NCBI GenBank assembly: GCA_039795165.1 | Contig: JBDKER010000016.1 | Location: forward strand, 38,119-102,118 | Direction: 5' to 3' | Source: V1-33 sp039795165 | Lineage (GTDB): Bacteria; Verrucomicrobiota; Verrucomicrobiia; Verrucomicrobiales; V1-33 | DNA: 64,000 nucleotides | In this document: positions 1 to 9,194 of the stretch, in pieces | Layout: every line of letters begins with the position of its first letter | Position numbering within the stretch: the first letter of the stretch is position 1 | Notes under the pieces: model-generated | Databases searched by the model: none | Told to the model about the DNA's origin: nothing | The model's input: the letters and a program-made list of their open reading frames with translations, nothing else | Program-made: the position numbers and the translations under genes

Positions 1-148
1 GAATCCGGTATTCCTCCCAGCGCCGCAAGGCCGGACCTCCGCTTACCATGATGTGCTCGCCGCCCGCATCGGCCGCAGAAAGAACGCCCGCTACCGCCAG
101 CAGCAGGCAGAGAACGGCTCGGAAGATGGATAGGGAGGAAGCTTTCAT
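1..148 (-). CDS. Secreted protein of unknown function, N-terminal fragment
   Basis: The minus-strand reading frame starts with ATG at 146-148 and stays open to the window edge, so only about 49 residues are visible. It begins MKASSLSIFRAVLCLLL, a clear signal peptide ending near LSAADA, and the mature part starts with GEHIMVSGGPALRRWEEYR. From memory, similar 'SGGPAL..WE' N-termini occur in secreted proteins of Planctomycetes and Verrucomicrobia of unknown function. It lies 72 bases downstream of the 1311-aa gene on the same strand and is probably the last visible member of that run. The C-terminus is beyond the window, so no function can be assigned. Confidence 0.6.
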   Translation of the reverse strand, partial: MKASSLSIFRAVLCLLLAVAGVLSAADAGGEHIMVSGGPALRRWEEYRI

Positions 149-220
149 GTCCGGATGTCCCGCAAACCTGCCCCGTTCCCCTTTCGTCGGCAACCCGCTT
201 TCGGACAGATTTTCCACTAT

Positions 221-3200
221 TCACTCAACCACCAGTTCGCCCTGCATGAGCCGCCAGTGCCCGGGAAATGTGCAGAGGAACGGATACCGCCCGGGATCGG
301 ACGGTGCATGGAAATGAATCACGCAGTTCCCCCCCGCTGCCACCAGCGGGGTATGCACGAGCACAGGACTGCCCTCGGGAATGTAGTGCCGCGCCACCGC
401 CCGGGGATCGCTGATGATGGCATCGGCCATCGTTCCCAGCCGTTCCCGTTCTCCCGCAGCAGCCAGCACCCAGTTGTGCGGCATCACATCGGGATTCAGA
501 AACCGCAGGCTGAGACGCTCGCCGCGGCGCGCCCGCAGTTCGGTCCGGTCGAACCGCAGACCAGGAACCACCTTCACTTCCAGTTCCCTTCCGGCGGCCC
601 CGGTTTCCCAGGAAACCGGCTGCGCTGGCACCACCGCGGACGCACCGGCCTGCGGCGGGGCGCGGCGCTTGGGCTCGGCTTCCCAGTCTTCCCGGGTCCG
701 CAGCGGTGGACCAGTCCGGTGCACCGTGAAAAAGAAGTCGGCTGCGGCCAACTCGGGAAGCGGCAGATGCAGGTGCAGCTGATCCACGGGAATGAGCTGG
801 GGGATTTCCACAAAGACCTCATGGCCATCGCCGAGCCGGTGGCAGGCCCGCACTTCAAGCAGATCATGACCGGGCACTTCGGGATGATAAACGGAATACT
901 CGTCACTGCCGTAGGCGGCACTGCGACGGTACTGCCATTGCTGCGCGGCAGCCCGCAGGCCATCGGGCACAGTCACCGGCCCCGTGAAGCGCAGCAGCAC
1001 GCCATTGTCCCGCACTTCGATGCCCGCAGGAAGCACCGACTCCGCCCCGCCCGTCCAGCGCACGGCCTGCAGTGACCCGGCGTCGGGCGCATAGGTCCCC
1101 CATCCGGTCATGCCGGCCACACAGACGGCCCCATCCTGCGGACGCACCGCGGCCCGATGCGGTCCCGCCCGGAATTCGCAAGGCAAAGGGTAGCCACAGG
1201 CCTGAGCCGATCCACTGCTCTCGTCCCGCAGCACGAGCACGGCCCGACCACTGCCCCACGCAAGATGCAGCATGCCTTCGGACAGGGGCCACTGCATTCC
1301 CCGCAGATGCACAGGCCCGCCGGCCGCGTGATCAACCCCGCGCGGCAGCCACAGCATCGGCGGCAGATTGCCGAGCGGACCGTCCTTCGGCCCACCGGCG
1401 CCATAGTGACCTCCGTCCTGCACCTCAATCAGCGCCGTCGCAGGTACCCAGTCGCCTTCCTGGGACGCCGTGAACAACCGCCCCGCGGCATCGGACGTCA
1501 GTCCATTGGGATTGCGCAGACCAGTAGCCACTGCCGTGGCCTTGCCATCGCCGCCCATCCGGCACAGTCCCAGCATTCCGGAAGCAAAACACCAGCGGCC
1601 ATCGGCATCACGGCTCAGCCCCGTCACGTAATCGTGCCCGCCATCCGGACACGGCCAGCCACGCGCCACGCATTCATGCCAGTCCATCTCTCCATCGCCA
1701 TTGAGATCGTGAAGCCGCGTCAGCTGATCCCGCCCCTGCACGAGCCATTGTCCCTCCTCGATGGCCAGACCCATGGGCTGATGCAAACCGCCCGCCACCT
1801 TCCGCCACGTGGCCACTTCGTCCTCCGGACCCATGCCATCGATGATCCAGATGTCTCCGGCAAAGGTCGCCACAGCCGCCCGGCCATCAGGCAGAAACGC
1901 CAGCGCACTGATGTGAAAAACCGTGCCCGCCCCATCGCCTTCCGGCAGCGCCAGCGTATCGACCGCCAGCGGCCTGCCCTGTCCCCGGCTCCACCTTGTG
2001 CGAAGCACCCCCGGCCATTGCCGCGGACCGCCTGACGTCAGGCTACGCAGCGGACTCGTGGCCGCAGGACCCCGCACCACCCGACCGTCCGGCAGCAGGC
2101 TCTCCAGCCATGCCTCCCCGCCCACCTCATACGAAAACACCACCAGCCGGCCGTAGCGGTAGAACCCACGGAACCGCCCGTCGCCTTCCGGGGCCGCCTC
2201 CCCTTCCAGCAGTCCAGCACGCTCAGCCGGCGGCCGCAGCCCATCAAGGAATCCAAAGCGCCGCGTTCCCACCGTGACCCCCTCCCCGGACCAGCGCGCC
2301 TTCCACCTCCGACCGCCGGGATCGAAAACGCCCTGCTGCGTCCCCGCGGAAACACAGAGCGCACCGGCCACCGTGACAGCACCGTCCCGGTACACGCCAC
2401 TCTGCAATGAACCCCGGTCCATCCGCTGCCACGCAGCATTTTCCCATGCCGATTCGTCCTGACGCCCGAAATGCCCACCCAAACCTCCGTCGAGGCCCGG
2501 AAACGGCGGTAGCAGTTCCCCCCCGCGGCCGGATCCAAAACGCAGCAGTTCCCGCGCATAAAAATCCCAGAGCCTCCCGCCCTGATGCGGATGAACATGC
2601 AGCGGAAAATCGCCGGGCCGCAGTGGCCCAAACGGCGGGAAAAATGCGGCAGGCTGCGGCACGTCCGCTTCCTCCACAGCTTCCTCCATGGGCCACCAGC
2701 CCACCGTTTCGGCATCGCGCCCAGGCGATTCCTCCGGAATACCCCGCGGAGGATGCACGCCGCGGCGGATCCTCACTTCATCAATCAGCCCCGCTGCCGG
2801 CAAACCACCCTCATCAAGTTGCCCAGCCCAGAGATTCCCTTCAGGCACGCCCGGCGGCAGCGGACCCACCCGGCCATCGAAAACCACTTCGCCATCCACC
2901 CACAGCCGCGCCCTTTCTTCTTCCAGGATCACGCCTACATGATGCCACTGGCCATCCGCGACATTCCGCGCCGCCCGGAAATCCCCTCCGCGACCCGGAA
3001 CATACAGGCTCAGATGACCGGTCTGCGCGGCTGCATAGATTTCCCAGTGCGTCGCGGCACGCTTCGGACCGCTAGCCAGAATGATCCGGTAATCTCCCGC
3101 ATCCGGAATCTTCACGAAGCATTCCGCGGTGAAAACCGGCAGAGCAAACTCCGCCGACGATCCCAGCCGCATGCCACGTTGCTCCGCAAGGAGACCGCGG

Positions 3201-4156
3201 CCGAACCTGCCTTCGCCACGCTGCACACCTTCCCGGCGTGGCACCGGAAACGGCCGCGGCCCGCCGCTCCCTTCCTTCTCCAGCTCCTTCCGCAGCCAAT
3301 CGAGGCCCTGCAGATTTTCCCTCAAGGTCACTTCACTGTCGGTCTCAGGGCGATGATCAATGACACCCACGGGCCCGCGCCAGCCGGAATCCCGCAGCAC
3401 ACGCATCATCTCAAGTTCCTGATCCCCCGCCCCAAGGGTCAGTATCTTCTGCCCCCACTGATCGCCCTCGCGCACCATGCCATTGAGATTCACCGCCCGC
3501 AGCCATGGCTTCATGATCCTAACCAGTTCGCCAAAACGCCCGAGATGACCATGACCATGGTGAAAGTTGTATACCATCCCGGCATTCCGCACGCCCATCT
3601 CACGCAGTCGCCCCAGAATCGCCACCTGGTTCTCCGGTTCTCCAAACCAGCCACCGTGATTGTACAGCACCACCTCGCAGCCCGCCGCCGCCGCCGCCTC
3701 GACCACCGGACGCAGCCTCATTGCCTCGGCCTCCACGGCGGCTTCCTGCGAAACCCCATTGCCCGGACCGCCACCACCCATGACCCAGAGCTGCGGACGG
3801 ATACCCTGACGCTTCACCACTTCAAGGATGCGCCGCGCCGTCCCATCGAGGGTCGCCGGAAACCACCACGCAGTCACGGCAATGCCGCGGGCCTTCATGG
3901 CCTCGACCTCGGCATCAAAGGTCGCCACATGCTCATCCCGCCAGTCGTACGCCAGCTTCCGGATACCCAGTCGCTCCAGCATCTTCGCCCGTTCCTCCGG
4001 ACCACGCTTCGCCGCATCAAATGGCACAATGCACCACGCCACAAGATTGCCGCTGCCGTACAGATCACCGTCGCCAGCCGCCGACCGTCCCGGCCAACCC
4101 AGCGCCACCGCCAGCGCGGAAATCAGGAGAACCCAGCGTCGCCTCATTGTCTTCAT
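221..4156 (-). CDS. Secreted fusion: sugar-isomerase barrel, LamG, beta-propeller and cupredoxin
   Basis: The 1311-aa protein has a signal peptide (about 1-27). Residues 30-290 look like an AP-endonuclease-2/xylose-isomerase TIM barrel. Residues 320-490 look like a LamG/concanavalin domain (WHHVGVILEE, LIDEVRIRRG). Residues 500-740 match nothing I can name. Residues 740-1040 resemble a glucose/sorbosone-dehydrogenase beta-propeller (ISALAFLPDGR, LRNPNGL). Residues 1190-1311 are an azurin/auracyanin-like cupredoxin with His1227, Cys1295, His1300 and Met1304 in type-1 copper ligand order. The product should be periplasmic or extracellular and redox-active. It lies downstream of the DUF1501 and cytochrome-c genes on the same strand, consistent with a shared carbohydrate-oxidation role, which is inference. 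ATG at 4156 is used; a second ATG lies three codons in. Confidence 0.85.
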   Translation of the reverse strand: MKTMRRRWVLLISALAVALGWPGRSAAGDGDLYGSGNLVAWCIVPFDAAKRGPEERAKMLERLGIRKLAYDWRDEHVATFDAEVEAMKARGIAVTAWWFPATLDGTARRILEVVKRQGIRPQLWVMGGGGPGNGVSQEAAVEAEAMRLRPVVEAAAAAGCEVVLYNHGGWFGEPENQVAILGRLREMGVRNAGMVYNFHHGHGHLGRFGELVRIMKPWLRAVNLNGMVREGDQWGQKILTLGAGDQELEMMRVLRDSGWRGPVGVIDHRPETDSEVTLRENLQGLDWLRKELEKEGSGGPRPFPVPRREGVQRGEGRFGRGLLAEQRGMRLGSSAEFALPVFTAECFVKIPDAGDYRIILASGPKRAATHWEIYAAAQTGHLSLYVPGRGGDFRAARNVADGQWHHVGVILEEERARLWVDGEVVFDGRVGPLPPGVPEGNLWAGQLDEGGLPAAGLIDEVRIRRGVHPPRGIPEESPGRDAETVGWWPMEEAVEEADVPQPAAFFPPFGPLRPGDFPLHVHPHQGGRLWDFYARELLRFGSGRGGELLPPFPGLDGGLGGHFGRQDESAWENAAWQRMDRGSLQSGVYRDGAVTVAGALCVSAGTQQGVFDPGGRRWKARWSGEGVTVGTRRFGFLDGLRPPAERAGLLEGEAAPEGDGRFRGFYRYGRLVVFSYEVGGEAWLESLLPDGRVVRGPAATSPLRSLTSGGPRQWPGVLRTRWSRGQGRPLAVDTLALPEGDGAGTVFHISALAFLPDGRAAVATFAGDIWIIDGMGPEDEVATWRKVAGGLHQPMGLAIEEGQWLVQGRDQLTRLHDLNGDGEMDWHECVARGWPCPDGGHDYVTGLSRDADGRWCFASGMLGLCRMGGDGKATAVATGLRNPNGLTSDAAGRLFTASQEGDWVPATALIEVQDGGHYGAGGPKDGPLGNLPPMLWLPRGVDHAAGGPVHLRGMQWPLSEGMLHLAWGSGRAVLVLRDESSGSAQACGYPLPCEFRAGPHRAAVRPQDGAVCVAGMTGWGTYAPDAGSLQAVRWTGGAESVLPAGIEVRDNGVLLRFTGPVTVPDGLRAAAQQWQYRRSAAYGSDEYSVYHPEVPGHDLLEVRACHRLGDGHEVFVEIPQLIPVDQLHLHLPLPELAAADFFFTVHRTGPPLRTREDWEAEPKRRAPPQAGASAVVPAQPVSWETGAAGRELEVKVVPGLRFDRTELRARRGERLSLRFLNPDVMPHNWVLAAAGERERLGTMADAIISDPRAVARHYIPEGSPVLVHTPLVAAGGNCVIHFHAPSDPGRYPFLCTFPGHWRLMQGELVVE

Positions 4157-4235
4157 GAACCATGCTCACTCCCTCATGAATCCACGCAAGCCCGCGCCGG
4201 CAACGCATCCAGGGGAAACCCCGGAACAAGTGACT

Positions 4236-5561
4236 CTACAGTAGAATTTCCCGGATCGGCGGGGCGTCGTTCTCGACCCGGTGAAAGGTCGGCAGGCCCG
4301 GCAAGCCGTACTCTGCATGTGGATCAAGCCCCAGCGCCATGAAGATAGTCGCAAAGAGATTCTGCTCGCTGTACGGACGCTCCACCACTTCCCGCCCATC
4401 CTCATCGGTCGCCCCCGTCACCACCCCTCCACGGATGCCCCCGCCGCACATCATGAGACTCCATGCATTCGGGTAATGATCACGCCCCCGCGCCGCATTG
4501 AGCCACGGCGTCCGCCCGAACTCACCCATCGCAATCACCAGCGTGTCATCCAGCATCGACCGTTCCTCGAGGTCATTGACCAGATGTAACAGGATCCGGT
4601 CGAGTTCGGGCACCAGCATCTGATGAATCTCATGCTGAAACACATGATTGTCCCAGTTCATCCCGTTCGCCACCATCACAAACGGACAGCCGTTCTCCAC
4701 CAGATGACGCGCCTGCAGCGTGTTCAGCCCGAACATGCCCGGTCCGTAGCGCTGACGGTCCCGCTCAGGCAGACGGTTGAGATCAAAAAGATCCGCACAG
4801 GACATGAGCCCGCGCACCCGCTCGAAAACGGCATTCTGACTCCGCGCCGCCGCGCTGCGCCGCTCATTCTCGAACTTCTTCGCGAGGAATTTCCGCAGTC
4901 CTTCCCGCTCGGCACGGTCCTCCGGAGTCAGGCCATCGGCCGCGGATCCCAGCTGCGTGTACTCTCCCCCCATCCGCACCGGACCGTACTCCGCTCCCAG
5001 CCAGCCCGCCCAGTTCCCGGCCTTGAAAGCCTGAAACTCATTCCCGCCAGGAATCGGATCGAGCAGAATGAAATTCGGTACCTTCGTCTCGACCTGCCCC
5101 AGCGCATGACCGACCACCGATCCCAGCGTCGGCCGCGTGAAGCCGGGCCGATCGGGATTCCCACGCTGCAGCAGACTGATCGCCTGAAAATGCTCGGACT
5201 GCGCTGTCTTCATGGAGCGCACGACGGCCAGCTTGCCAGCCATGGACGCACAACGCGGCAGCAGTGACGAAAACCGGACTCCCGGAATCTCGGTCGGCAC
5301 GGTCCCGAATGGCCCAGCCGATGGCCTTCCGGGCTTCGGATCCCAGGTCTCGAACTGACTCGGCGCCCCGCACAGCCACAGCAGAATGCAGCGCTTGTTC
5401 CGCTTCCGCACTTCCTGCGCAAACGTCGGCGAACTGAACAATCCCGCAAAACTGGTCACCACGGACGCCAGCCCGGCCGTGCCCACTCCCTGCAGAAATC
5501 TCCGCCGGTGCACCGTGTGTTCGTCACTGCGGCATGTGCCAGCTTCCGGTCGCGCTGTCAT
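4236..5561 (-). CDS. DUF1501 family protein (Tat-exported)
   Basis: DUF1501 proteins are sulfatase-fold proteins of unknown activity, abundant in Planctomycetes and Verrucomicrobia and usually encoded beside DUF1549/DUF1553 cytochromes, as here. The start at 5561 gives about 441 aa and puts a twin-arginine signal (HRRRFLQGVG, then a hydrophobic stretch ending SPTFAQ) near the N-terminus; the longer frame from 5609 would bury it. Family landmarks visible are LWLCGAPSQFETWDPKPG, EHFQAISL, IAMGEFGRTPWLN and GRDHYPNAWS. The start lies only five bases past the stop of the upstream cytochrome gene, indicating one transcript. The substrate is unknown. Confidence 0.88.
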   Translation of the reverse strand: MTARPEAGTCRSDEHTVHRRRFLQGVGTAGLASVVTSFAGLFSSPTFAQEVRKRNKRCILLWLCGAPSQFETWDPKPGRPSAGPFGTVPTEIPGVRFSSLLPRCASMAGKLAVVRSMKTAQSEHFQAISLLQRGNPDRPGFTRPTLGSVVGHALGQVETKVPNFILLDPIPGGNEFQAFKAGNWAGWLGAEYGPVRMGGEYTQLGSAADGLTPEDRAEREGLRKFLAKKFENERRSAAARSQNAVFERVRGLMSCADLFDLNRLPERDRQRYGPGMFGLNTLQARHLVENGCPFVMVANGMNWDNHVFQHEIHQMLVPELDRILLHLVNDLEERSMLDDTLVIAMGEFGRTPWLNAARGRDHYPNAWSLMMCGGGIRGGVVTGATDEDGREVVERPYSEQNLFATIFMALGLDPHAEYGLPGLPTFHRVENDAPPIREILL

Positions 5562-5566
5562 CGGTT

Positions 5567-7453
5567 TCAGTGATTGGTCAGGAATTCCGGGCCACACACA
5601 AGAGCCCACAGCAGCGACCGCACGGCAGACTCGCGGCGCGCACCAAGCTTCTCCAGAAAGGCCTGCGCCCCGGCGGCTTCGTCCGCATCCGGTCCACGGC
5701 CGAGCACGGCCTCGAAACTCCGCCGCACCACAACTCCCGGGTCCGCCTCCCGCGCCAGCACCGCCGCTGTCCCGCCCTCAGCCGACAGCAAGGCCGCCAC
5801 CGCCGGCGCATTCGTCAGAAACATCGCCTGCTGCGTCGTCGCCAGATACTCCCGTGGCATCACGTCCGGAAACTTCGCCGCCACCTCCGCATGGAACCCG
5901 GCATCGGACACGCTCCTCCCCAGCACGAGTTCGACAGAACGCGCGAGCGTCTCGGCGGGCAGTGGCCGCTCCGCAAACGCCGCAAAATGCTGCGCCGGTG
6001 GTGCCTCGCCTTCCCCGCTCCAAGCAGCCCGCTGCCATGCCCGGCTCCGCACGATCGCACGCACCAAACGCTTCACATCCCCACCGTGCTCCGTGAAATC
6101 CCGCGTCAGCCACTCTAGCAATGCAGGATGCGAGGCCCGGTTCCGGCTGTTGATCTCATCCACCGGATGCACCAGCCCACGGCCGAAGAACTGTGCCCAC
6201 GTCCGGTTCACAAACGCCCGCATGAGCAGCGGATTGTCCTTCGTCACCGCCGCAGCAAGGGCCTCGCGGCGCGAAAACTTCGGAACCCGGACACCATTCC
6301 CCTCCACCACATAGCGCTCGGCCCCATCCTCTTCCTTCGCTCCCTCAGCAGGCCGTTCCTCGGAAATGACCGCTCCCCCCAGCACTTCCAGCAAGGCGGG
6401 CTGCGATTCCTTCTTCAGATTCGTGAAGTTCAGATGCCCGCCAATCGCCGATTCCTCCACCACCACGCCCGAACCCGCCCGACGGCTCCGGTTGAACGCT
6501 GCCACCAGTGCCCAGTAATGCGCCTGCCGGATCTCCCGAGCGAGCGGATGATCATGACATTGCGCACAGTCAATCCTCGTTCCGTAAATCACCGGAGCGA
6601 CAGCCTCGGCCATCTCCTGATGCCGGGCTTCGCGCTCGTACAGAAACCATTGCGATCCCGCAGCCGCCTCGTTCCCAGGCCGCGCCACAATGATCTCGCG
6701 CACTACGTCCGGCCATGAGCGGTTGTCCCCGAAGGCCCGCTCGAGATACCCATGCCAGCCGTGCTCGGCCCGCTGCTTCATCCGGCCATCCCCGCCCCGC
6801 CCCATCAGAAGCACATCCCACAGCTCCCGCATCGTCCGCGCATACTCCGGTGCCGCCAACCGTTCCGCAATGAGCGCATCCCGCTTCCCGGGGTCGCCCG
6901 ACTCCACAAATTCCCTCTGCACTTCCGCCGACGGGACACTGCCGGCCAGATCAAGCCACACCCGCCGCACAAAGGTCCGGTCATCACAAACCGCCGCCGC
7001 TTTCACCCCTGCCCGCTCCTGGGCAGTCTCCAGAAAGAAATCGATGGCCTGCGCCGGATCCGCAGGCACGGGCCCCATAGGCTGCGCCTCCTCCCGCTCC
7101 GCACCACCCTGATCGCTGCCCAGCGCTTCAATCCACAGCCGCACACCCTCGCGTTCCTCCTCCGTCAGTTGCTTCTTCGGCGGCATGTGAGGGTCCGCGC
7201 CCTCCGCAAGGTACGTGTAGAATCGGCTCTCCGCAGGCTTCCCCGGAACGACCACGGTTCCCTCATCCCCACCCCGCAGAATTCCCTCCACCGTATCCAC
7301 CACAAGGCCACTCTTCTCCTCGATCGGACCATGACACTTCACGCACTGCTCATCCACCATCGGCCGCACCCGTTCCTCCCACAGGGCAGCCGCGTCCCCT
7401 GCCACGGCCCATCCCGCAGCATGAACCCACAGCAGCAGCATCCAGTACTTCAT
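5567..7453 (-). CDS. PSCyt1/DUF1549/DUF1553 cytochrome-c protein
   Basis: The 628-aa exported protein has a short signal peptide (MKYWMLLLWVHAAGWAVAG). A planctomycete-type cytochrome-c domain follows, with one haem-binding CVKCH motif near residue 38 and a probable distal Met in DPHMPPKK. Next come DUF1549 (WLDLAGSVPSAEV, CAQCHDHPLAR, which is a second CxxCH) and DUF1553 (MRAFVNRTWAQFFGRGLVHPVDE, and MFLTNAP near the C-terminus). These proteins are nearly always paired with DUF1501, the next gene here. The module is probably a periplasmic electron-transfer or carbohydrate-oxidising system; no enzymatic activity is proven for the family. Confidence 0.9.
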   Translation of the reverse strand: MKYWMLLLWVHAAGWAVAGDAAALWEERVRPMVDEQCVKCHGPIEEKSGLVVDTVEGILRGGDEGTVVVPGKPAESRFYTYLAEGADPHMPPKKQLTEEEREGVRLWIEALGSDQGGAEREEAQPMGPVPADPAQAIDFFLETAQERAGVKAAAVCDDRTFVRRVWLDLAGSVPSAEVQREFVESGDPGKRDALIAERLAAPEYARTMRELWDVLLMGRGGDGRMKQRAEHGWHGYLERAFGDNRSWPDVVREIIVARPGNEAAAGSQWFLYEREARHQEMAEAVAPVIYGTRIDCAQCHDHPLAREIRQAHYWALVAAFNRSRRAGSGVVVEESAIGGHLNFTNLKKESQPALLEVLGGAVISEERPAEGAKEEDGAERYVVEGNGVRVPKFSRREALAAAVTKDNPLLMRAFVNRTWAQFFGRGLVHPVDEINSRNRASHPALLEWLTRDFTEHGGDVKRLVRAIVRSRAWQRAAWSGEGEAPPAQHFAAFAERPLPAETLARSVELVLGRSVSDAGFHAEVAAKFPDVMPREYLATTQQAMFLTNAPAVAALLSAEGGTAAVLAREADPGVVVRRSFEAVLGRGPDADEAAGAQAFLEKLGARRESAVRSLLWALVCGPEFLTNH

Positions 7454-7497
7454 GCCGACAACCTACGATCGGCCAGCGCACTCCGTTTCGCCGCATT

Positions 7498-8178
7498 TCA
7501 CAGCTTCCGGACTCTCAGATTCCGGAACCGGTACGTCGCCCCCTTCTCGCCATGATGCTGAATCGCAATGACACCACTCGCATCCACCCCATCCTCGCAG
7601 TCGGTCGTCATTACCCCATTGACCTCAATCGTCAGCCGCTTGCCACGGCACGTGATGCGGTAACGGTTCCAGTCGTTCCGCCGGAACGCATCGCCGGCCC
7701 GTGCCCGAAATTCCTCGGGAGTCACCTGCCCCACAGCCTTCGCCCCTTCCTTCGCCTTCTTCGGATCTTCCTTCACCGGACTGATGAACCATGCCCGCCG
7801 TCCTTCATCATAGAGACCACCCGACCACTTACGGTTCTCGTCTCCATCGACCTCGGCCTGGTACCCGAACACTTTGTTCTTCTCCAGATGCGCCCGGAAC
7901 ATGAAGCCACTGTTCGCCTTGCCCTCGGGCAGATGCACTTCGCCCTCAAAGACAAAATCACCGTACGTCTCCTTCGTCACCAGAAAGAACTTGCGGTCGG
8001 CAGTCAGATGAATCTCCCCCTCCTTCACTTCGGCTACGCCCCAGTCATAGGGATTCGTCCAGCCATCGAGGGTCTTGCCATCAAACAATGGCACAAAGCC
8101 GACTTCCTCCGCGGAAACGGGTCCGGACACAAAGGCGGCAGCGGCCATCATCAGCAGGGATCGGCGGTTCGTCATCAT
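7498..8178 (-). CDS. DUF1080 (3-keto-disaccharide hydrolase-like) exported protein
   Basis: About 226 aa. The start at 8178 (MMTNRRSLLMMAAAAF) gives a compact signal peptide ending near PVSAEE; the longer frame from 8226 would place 16 extra residues before it. The mature part opens with the DUF1080 signature FVPLFDGKTLDGW and continues with FVFEGEVHLPEGKANSGFMF, YRITCRGKRLTIEVNG and YRFRNLRVRKL, a lectin-like jelly roll. Some DUF1080 members hydrolyse 3-keto-glycosides. It is the first gene of the minus-strand secreted module and lies 44 bases upstream of the cytochrome gene. The exact substrate is unknown. Confidence 0.88.
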   Translation of the reverse strand: MMTNRRSLLMMAAAAFVSGPVSAEEVGFVPLFDGKTLDGWTNPYDWGVAEVKEGEIHLTADRKFFLVTKETYGDFVFEGEVHLPEGKANSGFMFRAHLEKNKVFGYQAEVDGDENRKWSGGLYDEGRRAWFISPVKEDPKKAKEGAKAVGQVTPEEFRARAGDAFRRNDWNRYRITCRGKRLTIEVNGVMTTDCEDGVDASGVIAIQHHGEKGATYRFRNLRVRKL

Positions 8179-8263
8179 GACTCTCACCAATTGCGCCAGT
8201 CCCGGGAAATCAAGGACCTTTCCCACGCGTCATCACGGGATGGCAGCACCCGCCGCAGACACC

Positions 8264-9151
8264 TCACGCCCGCGGATGAAACTTCCTGTGCACCTCGCGC
8301 AGCCGCTGCTGATCCACATGCGTGTAGATCTGAGTCGTCACCACACTCGCATGACCCAGCATTTCCTGAATCACCCGCAGGTCAGCTCCGCCACTCAGCA
8401 GATGCGTCGCAAAGGAATGCCGCAGCAGATGAGGATGCACATCCATTCCCACCGCCGCCGCACGCTCCTTCACAATCTGCCAGTACCGCTGCGTCGTCAT
8501 CCTCGTCCCCCGCACGGAAATGAATACGTGATTCCCCGTCCGGCGGCCCACCAGCTGCGGACGGCCCTTCTCAAGCCAATCCCGCAGGGCCTGCACCGCC
8601 ACCCCGCCCACCGGCACCAGCCGCACCTTGTTCCCCTTCCCGGTCACCCGGATCATCCCTTCCTCCAGCGACAGCGCATCCAGAGTCGCTCCCGCCAACT
8701 CGGATATCCGCAGCCCGCTCGCATACAAAAGTTCCAGCACGGCCAGATCACGGAAATCCAGCGGCCCCTTCAACTCAATCCCCGCAAGCAGATGCCCCAC
8801 TTCCTCCCGGCTCAGCGTCCCCGGCAAGGCCGCATCCAGCCGCGGAGCCATCAGCAATGCCCCGGCATCACCAGCCACCATACCCCGCGCCCCCAGCCAC
8901 CGGAAGAAAATCTTCAATGCCATCGCCTCAAGCCGCACTGTCGCATTCGCCAGCCCCTTCCCCCGCCGCTCCATCAGATACGACGTCATCTCGTCCACCA
9001 CTACCCGCCCCACATCGTCACCCACCCGTTCCCCATACCACCGCGCAAATGACTCCAGTGACTGCCGCACGGACAATTGATAGTTGTCCGACAACCCCCG
9101 CTCGGTCGCCAGATACATCACAAACCGGTCAATCGCGTCCGCAAACTGCAC
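8264..9151 (-). CDS. xerD: Tyrosine recombinase XerC/XerD type
   Basis: Site-specific recombinase that probably resolves chromosome dimers at dif. With a GTG start at 9151, preceded by GGGGGA, the product is 295 aa, matching Xer proteins. The open frame extends to 9265 but would add 38 atypical residues and overlap tdh. The N-terminal SAM-like domain spans 1-100. Catalytic residues by this numbering are Arg148 (GLRISELAG), Lys172 (TGKGNK), His241 and Arg244 (HLLRH), His267 (LGHASV) and nucleophile Tyr276 (QIYTHV). All are present, so it should be active. No integrase-like mobile context surrounds it, supporting a housekeeping role. XerC versus XerD cannot be settled by eye. Confidence 0.9.
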   Translation of the reverse strand: MQFADAIDRFVMYLATERGLSDNYQLSVRQSLESFARWYGERVGDDVGRVVVDEMTSYLMERRGKGLANATVRLEAMALKIFFRWLGARGMVAGDAGALLMAPRLDAALPGTLSREEVGHLLAGIELKGPLDFRDLAVLELLYASGLRISELAGATLDALSLEEGMIRVTGKGNKVRLVPVGGVAVQALRDWLEKGRPQLVGRRTGNHVFISVRGTRMTTQRYWQIVKERAAAVGMDVHPHLLRHSFATHLLSGGADLRVIQEMLGHASVVTTQIYTHVDQQRLREVHRKFHPRA

Positions 9152-9194
9152 AGCTCCCCCGTCAACCCGCGGATCCCTGACAGCAAGCGCCCGC

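Noticed and set aside
2585..4342. 585-codon plus-strand open frame opposite the sugar-isomerase fusion
   Set aside because: No recognisable domain, Arg/His/Pro-rich composition, and it opposes a clear domain-bearing gene.
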